Shown piece by piece: positions 1-5,932 of a DNA stretch of 11,625 nt; position 1 is the first letter of the stretch; every line of letters begins with the position of its first letter. Below the pieces are notes generated by a model that saw nothing but the letters and a program-made list of their open reading frames with translations, had not been told where the DNA came from and searched no databases. Where the stretch lies: positions 3,783-15,407 of the forward strand of contig JAJYAE010000068.1 in NCBI GenBank assembly GCA_021779695.1. Direction: 5' to 3'. A program made the position numbers and the translations under genes. Origin of the DNA: Acidobacteriota bacterium (lineage in GTDB: Bacteria > Acidobacteriota > Terriglobia > Terriglobales > Acidobacteriaceae).

Positions 1-319
1 AGGCCCTGTGTCCGAAAATTTGCACGCTCGTCGGCAGAAAAGCAACCATTGAGGTGCCGGCTGACACTAAACTATCCAGAATCTGGTCTAAGTTTTGTCC
101 GTTCCCCCCTGAAGTTCACAAAAATGAGACACGAAAAATGCAAATGTGATCGTCCAGGGAAGGGATGCAGTCCTCAAGGATGTTTTGCACTTCAACTGTG
201 GGGCGCTAAAATGTTTCGCGGGTGTCAACAGCGGTTTGCCTTTGCTTTCAGTCGGCAGTGTCTGGTGTTCTGTGCTGCCCTTTTTCAATGAGCCACGAGT
301 AATCCGGAGGATCTAGAAC
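1..319. other. Upstream intergenic region, no supported gene
   Basis: No reading frame here is convincing. The longest plus-strand frame (49-291) would start at TTG, has no ribosome binding site, and gives a Cys-rich peptide of unnatural composition. The region probably holds the leader and promoter of the lipoprotein gene that starts at 320. The first tens of bases could be the tail of a neighbouring intergenic region or gene outside the window; nothing in them identifies it. Confidence 0.5.
185..212 (+). promoter_or_regulatory. Possible sigma70-type promoter for the lipoprotein gene
   Basis: A TTGCAC hexamer at 185-190 is followed after 16 bases by TAAAAT at 207-212. The -10 matches the consensus at five of six positions; the -35 matches only its first three bases. 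Transcription would start near 219 and give a leader of about 100 bases before the ATG at 320. This is pattern matching only, and other start sites are possible. Confidence 0.35.
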
Positions 320-1453
320 ATGTTTTCGCGAACGTCGAAATCATTCAGTCTGGCCTTGGCTGCGGCCTGCCTGACTTTGTTGCCGATGGGCTGCAAAAAG
401 CAGCAGATCACTTTAGCCTGCAATGCTGCGCCGCCGTCTGTGTTCCCAGGGGAATCCGTTACAGTCACAGGAACCGCGGGTGCCGTCAGCACGAAAAAGA
501 ACAACAACCTGGTTTACAACTGGTCCGGAGACGGAGTGACTGGCAACGGAAACACCGCCACCGTGAATACCAGCGCGCTAAACCCCGGCAGCTATACCGT
601 GAAGGGCAGCGTCAAGGAAGGCAAGAAGGGCAAGGAAGGCAAGAAGCCGTGGGAAAATGCTGAGTGCTCCACGAGCTACACGGTAAAGGAATTCGAACCA
701 CCCACGATCAGCTGCTCTGCCAGCCCGTCCACCATCCAGCCCGGACAGACCAGTACCGTCACGGCCAATGGCGTTAGCCCGCAGAACCGTCCGCTTACCT
801 ACAGCTATTCCGCCGCGGCAGGCTCCGTCAGCGGTAGCGGCTCCTCAGCGACATTCTCTTCGACGGGCGCCCCGACCGGCCCCGTGGAACTCACCTGCAA
901 GGTCGCAGATGATAAAGGTCACACGGCATCTGCCGGTACCAGCGTGACGATCGAAGCGCCGCCACCGCCGCCAATCGTTCATGTCGAGACACTCTGCGTG
1001 ATAACTTTCGACAAGGATCCACGCCGTCCGGATCGCGTCGACAATGAGTCCAAGGCTTGCCTCGATGAAGTTGCTATCGAACTGCAGAAGCAACCGGATG
1101 CGAAGGCGGTTATCGTCGGAAACTCGACCCAGAAAGAAAGAGATGCCCTTACGAAACACCATCACCGCAAGGGACAGACGCCAGCTGACCCCGGCGCCCA
1201 GAGAGCCGTGAATTCCAAGGACTATCTGGTGAAGGAAAAGGGCATTGATCCTTCTCGCGTCACCACTGCTACCGGTACCACAGATGAGCAGGCGGCACAC
1301 AATTACCTCGTGCCCCCGGCTGCGAATTTCTCCAACGACGTGCAGGGAACTGCGCCGGTGGACGAAACAACCGTGAAGCCTCAGGAGCGCAAGCCCCTCG
1401 GAGAAAAGCCACATCACAAAAAGGCTGCGGCATCCTCCAGCAGCACCAACTAA
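320..1453 (+). CDS. Predicted lipoprotein with two Ig-like repeats and a degenerate OmpA-like domain
   Basis: 377 residues. The start is set by GGAGG at 306-310, nine bases before the ATG. A basic N-terminus and hydrophobic stretch end in LPMGC with Cys25, a plausible though imperfect lipobox, so an outer-membrane or periplasmic lipoprotein is likely. Two related beta-rich repeats follow, about residues 32-123 and 130-212; both open with a Cys-x-Ala/Ser-x-Pro-Ser pattern and each has a Cys pair (34/116 and 132/193) that could form a disulfide. A Lys/Gly/Glu-rich insert sits near 99-110. After a proline linker (214-218), residues 220-335 resemble the OmpA/MotB peptidoglycan-binding domain (ITFDKD, then DYLVKEKGIDPSRV). 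The usual GHTD segment appears as GNST (267-270), so the peptidoglycan-binding Asp is missing, although an Arg is kept (AQRA, Arg295). The tail is His/Lys/Ser-rich. Role unknown; an envelope-anchoring or structural part is an inference. Confidence 0.85.
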   Translation: MFSRTSKSFSLALAAACLTLLPMGCKKQQITLACNAAPPSVFPGESVTVTGTAGAVSTKKNNNLVYNWSGDGVTGNGNTATVNTSALNPGSYTVKGSVKEGKKGKEGKKPWENAECSTSYTVKEFEPPTISCSASPSTIQPGQTSTVTANGVSPQNRPLTYSYSAAAGSVSGSGSSATFSSTGAPTGPVELTCKVADDKGHTASAGTSVTIEAPPPPPIVHVETLCVITFDKDPRRPDRVDNESKACLDEVAIELQKQPDAKAVIVGNSTQKERDALTKHHHRKGQTPADPGAQRAVNSKDYLVKEKGIDPSRVTTATGTTDEQAAHNYLVPPAANFSNDVQGTAPVDETTVKPQERKPLGEKPHHKKAAASSSSTN

Positions 1454-1473
1454 CTCACTTCGAAGGACACAAC

Positions 1474-1524
1474 AAAACTGCCCACCAGCGCCCGGCGCAA
1501 TCCGGAAGCTGGTGGGCAGTTTTT
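1474..1524. terminator. Strong bidirectional rho-independent terminator
   Basis: A perfect 16-base-pair stem (1474-1489 with 1508-1523) closes an 18-base loop. The plus strand ends in a T run at 1520-1524, and the minus strand ends in TTTT from 1477-1474. It lies between the lipoprotein gene and the 3' end of convergent thpR, so it should stop transcription from both sides. Confidence 0.9.
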
Positions 1525-1549
1525 CATTCGGCACTGAAGGGCTGGCGGA

Positions 1550-2092
1550 TTACTTTTCGGCAAAGACAAACCGTTCACGCACCTCATAGCGCGAGCCCGC
1601 ACTTCCCAGAAAGCTCTCGTACAGGATGCATTCCCGTGCCCAAAAGGCGGGAATTCGCACCGTGCCGCGAAGTTTCTCCTGGAGCCCCGGTGGCGACTTT
1701 CCTTTTCCGCGCCGGCGGGCCAGCGTCACATGCGGTAGAAAGCGCCGCTCTTCTGCGTGAAATCCACAATGGCCCGTCGCCCTCTTCACAGCCTCCTGCA
1801 ATTGCACCAGGCTCTCAGTCCGATGCACGCCGGCAATGATCACGCCAGTGTGCTCAAAGCAATCCAGCCTATCGAACCCCACTTCCACGGCAGGCGCACG
1901 TATTGCTCGCACCTGGTCGGCAACACACGCGCATCTGTCAGCGGAGACCTCGCCCAGAAATTGCAACGTCACGTGCCATGAAGACGGCTCCATCCATCGC
2001 ACGCCGTCATCGCTGCTCCGCAGGCGCGCCACAACTGAAGAAAGATCCTTTTCCGCGGAAGCCGATAACGGAATGCCAAGAAAAAGCCTCAT
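1550..2092 (-). CDS. thpR: RNA 2',3'-cyclic phosphodiesterase (2H / LigT family)
   Basis: 180 residues, the usual size for the family. The fold has two copies of the catalytic HxT motif: His40-Val-Thr42 (in WHVTLQFLGE) and His121-Val-Thr123 (in PHVTLARR). The opening MRLFLGIPL is also typical. Family members open 2',3'-cyclic phosphate RNA ends to 2'-phosphomonoesters, and some ligate tRNA halves in vitro; a cytoplasmic RNA-end-processing role is therefore expected, with the physiological substrate unknown. The gene is transcribed away from the HIT gene, the two ATGs being 59 bases apart. No Shine-Dalgarno is visible; instead TACACT (2106-2101) lies eight bases before the ATG, which suggests a near-leaderless transcript. 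The 3' end faces the terminator at 1474-1524. Confidence 0.93.
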   Translation of the reverse strand: MRLFLGIPLSASAEKDLSSVVARLRSSDDGVRWMEPSSWHVTLQFLGEVSADRCACVADQVRAIRAPAVEVGFDRLDCFEHTGVIIAGVHRTESLVQLQEAVKRATGHCGFHAEERRFLPHVTLARRRGKGKSPPGLQEKLRGTVRIPAFWARECILYESFLGSAGSRYEVRERFVFAEK

Positions 2093-2100
2093 ATGCGACC

Positions 2101-2106
2101 AGTGTA
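2101..2106 (-). promoter_or_regulatory. thpR: -10-like hexamer close to the thpR start
   Basis: TACACT on the minus strand, eight bases upstream of the thpR ATG and without any Shine-Dalgarno. If used, transcription would begin within a few bases of the start codon. No good -35 is visible 16-18 bases upstream. Confidence 0.45.
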
Positions 2107-2136
2107 GGCCGGGCCCGCGCGTTGCGCAGCCTCCTG

Positions 2137-2142
2137 TACACT
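2137..2142 (+). promoter_or_regulatory. -10-like hexamer close to the HIT gene start
   Basis: TACACT nine bases upstream of the ATG at 2152, the same hexamer as in front of divergent thpR. No Shine-Dalgarno and no clear -35 are visible. It fits a leaderless or near-leaderless mRNA, and the two promoters would share the 30 bases between the hexamers. Confidence 0.45.
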
Positions 2143-2151
2143 GTGGACGTC

Positions 2152-2490
2152 ATGAGTTGCCTCTTCTGCAAAATCATTGAAGGAACGATTCCATCCAAGG
2201 CCGTTTACCAGGATGAGCAGTGCTACGCCTTCGCGGATATTCACCCTCAAGCGCCCGCGCATATCCTGATTGCGCCACGCCAGCACATCGATTCGCTTGC
2301 GTCTGCCGGAAAGAATGACCAGGCACTGCTCGGCCATCTTTTGTTGGCCGCCGCTGAGATTGCGCGTTCTCACGGCCTCAGGAATGGGTACAGGGTTGTC
2401 GTCAATCACGGCGAAGAGGGTGGCCAGACCGTGGACCATCTCCACGTGCATCTGCTCGGTGGGCGTGCCATGAGCTGGCCCCCAGGATAA
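2152..2490 (+). CDS. HIT-family (HINT-like) nucleotide hydrolase
   Basis: 112 residues beginning MSCLFCKIIEG. The frame is open further upstream, but homology to HINT-type proteins begins exactly at this ATG, and the upstream part overlaps thpR in antisense, so 2152 is chosen. Cys3-x-x-Cys6 matches the zinc-binding pair of many bacterial HINT proteins. The histidine triad is His96-Leu-His98-Val-His100 followed by LLGG and a C-terminal SWPPG, all characteristic. HINT enzymes hydrolyse purine nucleotide phosphoramidates and acyl-adenylates such as AMP-lysine; the substrate here cannot be read from sequence. It is divergently paired with thpR, and both proteins act on phosphate bonds of nucleotides or RNA ends, but a functional link is only inferred. 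The 3' end is next to the terminator hairpin at 2504-2533. Confidence 0.93.
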   Translation: MSCLFCKIIEGTIPSKAVYQDEQCYAFADIHPQAPAHILIAPRQHIDSLASAGKNDQALLGHLLLAAAEIARSHGLRNGYRVVVNHGEEGGQTVDHLHVHLLGGRAMSWPPG

Positions 2491-2503
2491 GAGCTTCCAA
2501 CAT

Positions 2504-2533
2504 AAAAAGGCGCCTTCATGACGAAGGCGCCTT
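2504..2533 (-). terminator. Rho-independent terminator between convergent genes
   Basis: A perfect 11-base-pair stem (2507-2517 with 2523-2533) closes a five-base loop. On the minus strand it runs into TTTTT (2508-2504), so it is a good terminator for the receiver-like gene that ends at 2554. On the plus strand the following bases (CGTTATT) are a poorer tract, so it may also stop HIT transcription, less efficiently. Confidence 0.8.
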
Positions 2534-2553
2534 CGTTATTCTGTTTGCCCGGC

Positions 2554-3471
2554 TTACACCGGCTGAGGCACGTATTCTTCTTCTTCTTCCAGGCCGTACC
2601 GGCGCAAAAGATTGGGCAGGCTCTGTGAAAACGCCGAGCGCGGCATCACTGTGTCACAGCCAGCCTCAATTGCCTTGAGCTTCAAATCTCCCTGCAAGTG
2701 GTTCAGAAAGCCCACGATTGAGGTGGCCTTCTTGAGCTTCGCCTTTAGCTTGGGAATGAGAGTCATCGGCTTGGCATTCAGGTTGTTCAGATCAAAAACC
2801 ACCAGGGTCGGCCGTTCGGCTTCAGGAGCGTCAGTCAGGCGAGCAAGGATCTCCTTATCGCCCTTGACAAACTCGACCTTGATGCCCAGTTTGCGTGCCG
2901 TCTCCTGAATCTTTGCCTGGAAAAACAGATCCTCGATGAAACAGAAAATCCGAGTCGGGGCATCTTCACGCACAGGCACAGGCGCCGCGGGACTCTGCAA
3001 ATAGAGATCCGGGTAGTAGCCCTGGCCATTCCCGCTTGTCGGAATCGTCGACGCCGGGCCGTCGGCAACATTGCCGTTCGCCGCCCGATAGCTGTGGTCC
3101 ATGGGCCCCACGAATGTACGTGGCCCTTTCTGGGATCGCTTATCCTTGCGCTTGCCCTGGGACGGAGGGGCAATGCTGTTACCCGGCTGGCCCACGGGCT
3201 GCTGGGACTTCTGGAAGAATTTCTTTTTCTTCCGGCTCTGCCCCTGGTGCTGCGGTCGCTGCTGCGGTAATTGCGCGACCGGTCCAGGCTGCTGGGTTTG
3301 CTGTCCTTGCTGCGGCGGAGACTGCTGCCCTTGTTGCATCTGGGGCGCGCCCTGCTGGCTGGACTTGTTCTTACGGCGGCGCCGGCGGCGGCGATGCCCC
3401 TGCGACTGTCCCTGCCCTGCGGCCGGAACGGGCCCCTGCTCAGGCTGGGGCTGGGTCGGTTCTGTCGTCAT
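2554..3471 (-). CDS. Arg/Gln-rich basic protein with C-terminal receiver-like domain
   Basis: 305 residues. An upstream in-frame GTG at 3489 exists, but AGGAAG lies seven bases before the ATG at 3471, so the ATG is chosen. Residues 1-170 are low complexity: seven consecutive Arg (27-33) then KNK, a long Gln/Pro/Gly stretch, and further basic patches (SRKKKKFFQKS, GKRKDKRSQKG). This looks disordered and nucleic-acid-binding. Residues 173-293 have an alternating beta/alpha pattern like a response-regulator receiver: TRIFCFIED gives an acidic pair (Glu180, Asp181), VVFDLNN puts Asp227 where the phospho-acceptor usually lies, and VMPRSAF has Arg278 where the conserved Lys-Pro is usual. The domain may therefore be a pseudo-receiver. 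The C-terminus is acidic (EEEEE). No output domain and no adjacent kinase gene is visible. Function unknown; RNA binding is an inference. Confidence 0.85.
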   Translation of the reverse strand: MTTEPTQPQPEQGPVPAAGQGQSQGHRRRRRRRKNKSSQQGAPQMQQGQQSPPQQGQQTQQPGPVAQLPQQRPQHQGQSRKKKKFFQKSQQPVGQPGNSIAPPSQGKRKDKRSQKGPRTFVGPMDHSYRAANGNVADGPASTIPTSGNGQGYYPDLYLQSPAAPVPVREDAPTRIFCFIEDLFFQAKIQETARKLGIKVEFVKGDKEILARLTDAPEAERPTLVVFDLNNLNAKPMTLIPKLKAKLKKATSIVGFLNHLQGDLKLKAIEAGCDTVMPRSAFSQSLPNLLRRYGLEEEEEYVPQPV

Positions 3472-4007
3472 GCGTGCACTTCCTGGCACATTATGTTGTT
3501 GTGCTTCTACTGGATGGGCTCAACCATCCTTCAGCGATGCGCTGAATATTGATCCTGACTGCTTATCCCCTTCGGGCTGGTCTGAGTCATTTCGGGCCAC
3601 ACGACTCAAGCAGCGGAAACAGGCCCATTCTCGCCGAACCTTTGGTGTTCATTCCACCAAGACTTGCGGTCAATAGCCGAATCGGCCAACCGCCGTACCT
3701 ATCTTGTCAATCGTGCTGTGGCTTTTGTCCTGGACGCAATTCCGTCTCAGGAAAACACCTCAGGGCTCTTGCTACAGTCAATAATGCTTTCCTCGCCTCT
3801 TACGCCTGTTCCTCGCAAGTGGCCATATCCACCCGTCGGGATTGAGGCAGGCTCGGCGTGTATTCCTCTGGTGATGCCTGTCCTTGCGATGGGCTTTCCT
3901 TTTCGCCCCGGATCACGTATGAATCTGGCAGGAAAGACATCCATCTTAAGCGGCGAGCTCTCACAACCCCAATTTCGGGAGGATTTCATCAGCCGCCCAA
4001 GTGGGCA
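3472..4007 (-). promoter_or_regulatory. Candidate long structured 5' leader or ncRNA
   Basis: No convincing protein gene lies here. A minus-strand promoter at 4014-4042 would transcribe across it towards the receiver-like gene at 3471. Perfect hairpins cluster in the proximal part: 3512-3529 (6-bp stem), 3530-3546 (7-bp stem, directly abutting), 3583-3608 (6 bp), 3642-3660 (6 bp), and a two-tier stem at 3666-3693 (GCGGT/ACCGC outside GCCG/CGGC). I see no hairpin followed by a minus-strand T run before 3471, so readthrough into the gene is likely. It matches no tmRNA, RNase P or SRP RNA signature that I recognise. The open frames here (for example 3747-4202 minus and 3664-4014 plus) lack credible starts and run through the hairpins. 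Confidence 0.4.
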
Positions 4008-4013
4008 ATTTTG

Positions 4014-4042
4014 ATAGTACAGCTTGAGGCCGGGGGACGCAA
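4014..4042 (-). promoter_or_regulatory. Minus-strand sigma70-like promoter
   Basis: TTGCGT (4042-4037), a 17-base spacer, then TACTAT (4019-4014), read on the minus strand. Spacing is ideal, with four of six -35 and five of six -10 matches. A transcript would start near 4007 and run towards 3471 through hairpin-rich sequence. This is the best-looking classical promoter in the window. Confidence 0.5.
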
Positions 4043-4117
4043 GTCGAGAATCCCACGAAAGCACCAGCACCCTCGGGAGTTCCCTGCATTCCACCAATGA
4101 CTCGCCCCACAGACGCA

Positions 4118-4148
4118 AGAAGCGCCACCCATTTTGAGTGGCGCTTCT
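4118..4148. repeat. Perfect inverted repeat (hairpin)
   Basis: An 11-base-pair perfect stem (4118-4128 with 4138-4148) closes a nine-base loop. Neither side is followed by a good T run, so it is a weak terminator at best. It lies in the gene-poor region roughly 320 bases beyond the mutM stop and about 75 bases upstream of the promoter at 4014-4042. It might trim or end mutM transcripts; that is a guess. Confidence 0.5.
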
Positions 4149-4183
4149 ATCCTTGCATGAGTCGCTGGCCTCCCGGCAAATTG

Positions 4184-4213
4184 AGCCCGATGGCTGCTCC
4201 ATCGTGCTTTTTA
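4184..4213 (+). terminator. Terminator-like hairpin on the plus strand
   Basis: A stem of three plus six pairs around one mismatch (4184-4193 with 4199-4208) has a five-base loop and runs into TTTTT at 4208-4212. It has the form of an intrinsic terminator reading plus, yet no plus-strand gene is evident upstream for 1.7 kb (the nearest is HIT, already terminated). It could mark an unrecognised plus-strand transcript, limit antisense transcription, or be chance. Confidence 0.4.
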
Positions 4214-4465
4214 CGAGCTTTCCCGACTGGTTTCCCCTTCTAGGAGGGCCGCCTCATGGACGGTAGCTCTTGCCGGGTGCCTGCTGCTTTTTTTGCCCGC
4301 CGGAGTGAATCCAGCGAGCGGTACATCACTGGCACTTATCTCTTAGCAATCGTCCGTCCACTTTCACTCTTCTTTATTTTCAGGCACTTATCGCGAGCAA
4401 AAGCTCTTCCAGGTCTCTATTCCGGTAGGTCTGAGCGCCAAATCTCCTGAAAACCATATCCAGGG
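4214..4465. other. Gene-poor stretch downstream of mutM
   Basis: Apart from the doubtful small ORF there is no gene here. I see no good terminator for mutM on the minus strand. The ten-base word GGCACTTATC occurs twice (4331-4340 and 4383-4392); this may be chance. Confidence 0.4.
4256..4450 (+). CDS. Doubtful 64-residue ORF with a strong ribosome binding site
   Basis: AGGAGG at 4242-4247 stands eight bases before an ATG at 4256, the strongest such signal in the window. The 64-residue product has a hydrophobic stretch (YLLAIVRPLSLFFIF, about residues 28-42) flanked by basic residues, so a small membrane peptide is conceivable. Against it: the composition is Ser/Arg-rich like a random frame, no promoter is obvious, and I recognise no family. 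It ends 15 bases short of the convergent mutM stop. Confidence 0.2.
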   Translation: MDGSSCRVPAAFFARRSESSERYITGTYLLAIVRPLSLFFIFRHLSRAKALPGLYSGRSERQIS

Positions 4466-5293
4466 TCAGTGCTGACACTGCGGACAGTAATGCGTGCTCC
4501 GCCCACCCACCACAATTCGCTGAATCTTGGTGCCACATGTGCGGCACGGCTGGCCGTCCCGCTGGTAGACCCGATGCTCAAGCTGGAAGAAGCCACGAAC
4601 CCCGTTGGCATCGACATAGTCGGAAACAGATGATCCGCCCAGTTTGATTGCCTGTCGCAAAACACCCGCTAATGCTCTGCGCAGCCGCTCCAACTCAGCC
4701 GCGGTCAGCCGACTCGCCATGCGCCTCGGTCGAATCCCTGCTCGAAACAGGCTCTCATCTGCGTAGATATTGCCCACCCCGGCCAGAAGTGTCTGATTCA
4801 GCAGAGCAGCTTTCACAGCTAGGCGCCGCCCGTGAAAAAGCGCCGCGAAGGTCTTTGCATCTACCTCCAGGGGCTCCGCACCGGGTGCGGTAAACCCCTT
4901 CAAATGATTGAGATCCCGATACTCCAGCCTTCCAAATCGCCTGGGGTCGACGAAACGCAGCTCCCGGCCACTGGCCAGATAGAGCCGTGCATGGGTGTGT
5001 GCAGCCAGGGGTGCCTCGGCGGCAGTCACAAGCAATCGACCTGTCATTCCAAGATGCACAATCCACTGGGCTTCAGGTTTGCCCCGCTGCGTCGGGCCCA
5101 GGTGGCACACGATATGCTTGCCCTGGCGCTCAACCGATCGAAAATATTTCCATTGAAGGCCTTGCGCCATCTCCGCAGCCGAAGACTTGAATGGCTCGCG
5201 ATGCCGCCCCAGCCAGACCTCAACGACACGATCGCCCCGTACGCGGTCATGAACTCCCCGTGCGATGGTTTCCACTTCAGGCAGTTCCGGCAT
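4466..5293 (-). CDS. mutM: Formamidopyrimidine-DNA glycosylase (8-oxoguanine repair)
   Basis: 275 residues, the normal Fpg length. The N-terminus MPELPEVETIARG carries the catalytic Pro2 (exposed after Met removal) and Glu3. Lys59 (RQGKH), the void-filling Met83 (HLGMTG) and the DPRRFG loop (116-121) match the family. The helix-two-turn-helix segment contains LLAGVGNIYADE with Asn175. The C-terminal zinc finger is intact: Cys250, Cys253, Cys270, Cys273, with GGRSTHYC between. The enzyme removes 8-oxoguanine and ring-opened purines and nicks the abasic site by beta/delta elimination. It follows the SnoaL-like gene by 21 bases, but TACAAT (5305-5300) lies six bases before the ATG with no Shine-Dalgarno, so it may also have its own leaderless transcript. 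Confidence 0.97.
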   Translation of the reverse strand: MPELPEVETIARGVHDRVRGDRVVEVWLGRHREPFKSSAAEMAQGLQWKYFRSVERQGKHIVCHLGPTQRGKPEAQWIVHLGMTGRLLVTAAEAPLAAHTHARLYLASGRELRFVDPRRFGRLEYRDLNHLKGFTAPGAEPLEVDAKTFAALFHGRRLAVKAALLNQTLLAGVGNIYADESLFRAGIRPRRMASRLTAAELERLRRALAGVLRQAIKLGGSSVSDYVDANGVRGFFQLEHRVYQRDGQPCRTCGTKIQRIVVGGRSTHYCPQCQH

Positions 5294-5299
5294 TTGCTT

Positions 5300-5305
5300 A
5301 TTGTA
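5300..5305 (-). promoter_or_regulatory. mutM: -10-like hexamer six bases before the mutM ATG
   Basis: TACAAT on the minus strand, five of six to consensus, exactly six bases before the ATG, so that transcription would start at or next to the A of ATG. No Shine-Dalgarno is present between the upstream stop and the ATG. Confidence 0.45.
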
Positions 5306-5314
5306 GTGGGGGCA

Positions 5315-5830
5315 TTACGGCTCGTGCTTTTCGCCGTGACCTGAGATAGGACTGACCTCGAAACTGACAATGTGCCAATCTCCATTGTCGTCTCGCACCC
5401 AGACACGGGTGTATCGAAAACTGCCGGAAATGGGGCCATCCGGAGTTTTCCCGACCACATCAGCGCGCGAAGTCACTAATGCCGTCGAGCCATAAAACCG
5501 CACCTTGCGATCGGAAAGCTCCAGTGACTCTAAATGCATGGACCCACTGCGTAATGCAGCAAGGAGGTCGTCTTTCGATTCCAGGGTGCCAGCATTGGTG
5601 ATCCCAACATAGTCATCTGCCAGCAGGTCATTCATCTTGCTCACGTCCCGCTGCAGGATTGCCTGCCGCCACTCGAATTCGAGTTGGTCGATCTGGTGGC
5701 GTTCCTCGTGCCGCTCCGCGCGTGGCATCGCCGCGAGGCGCGCCCCTGCGCTGCATGCAAGGCACATCAACACGGCGATAGCCAGCATGCTGATCCAGCC
5801 AGTTCGTCCATTGGCCTTGGTCGTTCGCAT
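5315..5830 (-). CDS. Exported SnoaL-like / DUF4440 (NTF2-fold) protein
   Basis: 171 residues from the ATG at 5830. The frame is open to 5929, but this ATG yields a clean signal peptide: basic MRTTKANGRTGW, hydrophobic SMLAIAVLMCLACSAGA, and cleavage around residues 30-34. An ATG at 5857 is the alternative. The mature part (45-160) has the DUF4440 pattern: a leading amphipathic helix (EFEWRQAILQRDVSKMNDLLADDYVG), a THAG-like NAGTLESKDDLLAALRSG segment, then strands ending in YTRVWVRDDNGDWHIVSFEVS. This small alpha+beta cone fold serves as ketosteroid-isomerase-like enzyme or ligand-binding protein; without known catalytic residues no reaction can be assigned. A periplasmic location is inferred. 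It lies 102 bases after the monooxygenase gene and 21 bases before mutM, on the same strand. Confidence 0.85.
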   Translation of the reverse strand: MRTTKANGRTGWISMLAIAVLMCLACSAGARLAAMPRAERHEERHQIDQLEFEWRQAILQRDVSKMNDLLADDYVGITNAGTLESKDDLLAALRSGSMHLESLELSDRKVRFYGSTALVTSRADVVGKTPDGPISGSFRYTRVWVRDDNGDWHIVSFEVSPISGHGEKHEP

Positions 5831-5932
5831 CAGTGTAGAGGATGTTAGACCGAGCATCGAGCGCCGGTCAATCCACTGCGGCGGGTGGCAGAACTTCCTG
5901 CAACAGAACGCTCTGCCTGGAAGACACATTCG

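Noticed and set aside
49..291. 80-residue Cys-rich plus-strand frame at the left edge
   Set aside because: TTG start, no ribosome binding site, unnatural composition, and an equally long open frame on the other strand.
845..1534. 229-residue minus-strand frame opposite the lipoprotein gene
   Set aside because: Antisense shadow of a gene with a clear start signal; it also runs through the terminator at 1474-1524.
3101..3676. Cys/Trp-rich 191-residue plus-strand frame
   Set aside because: Its many Cys and Pro come from reading the Gln/Arg-rich minus-strand gene in antisense.
3664..4014. 116-residue plus-strand frame in the same region
   Set aside because: TTG start without a ribosome binding site and overlap with the stem at 3666-3693.
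3747..4202. 151-residue minus-strand frame in the gene-poor region
   Set aside because: It crosses the hairpin at 4118-4148 and the promoter at 4014-4042, has no ribosome binding site, and matches no family I know; a structured RNA or leader explains the region better, although conservation could overturn this.
4331..4392. Direct repeat GGCACTTATC (4331-4340, 4383-4392)
   Set aside because: Ten bases occurring twice, no further copies seen, no regular spacing; probably chance.
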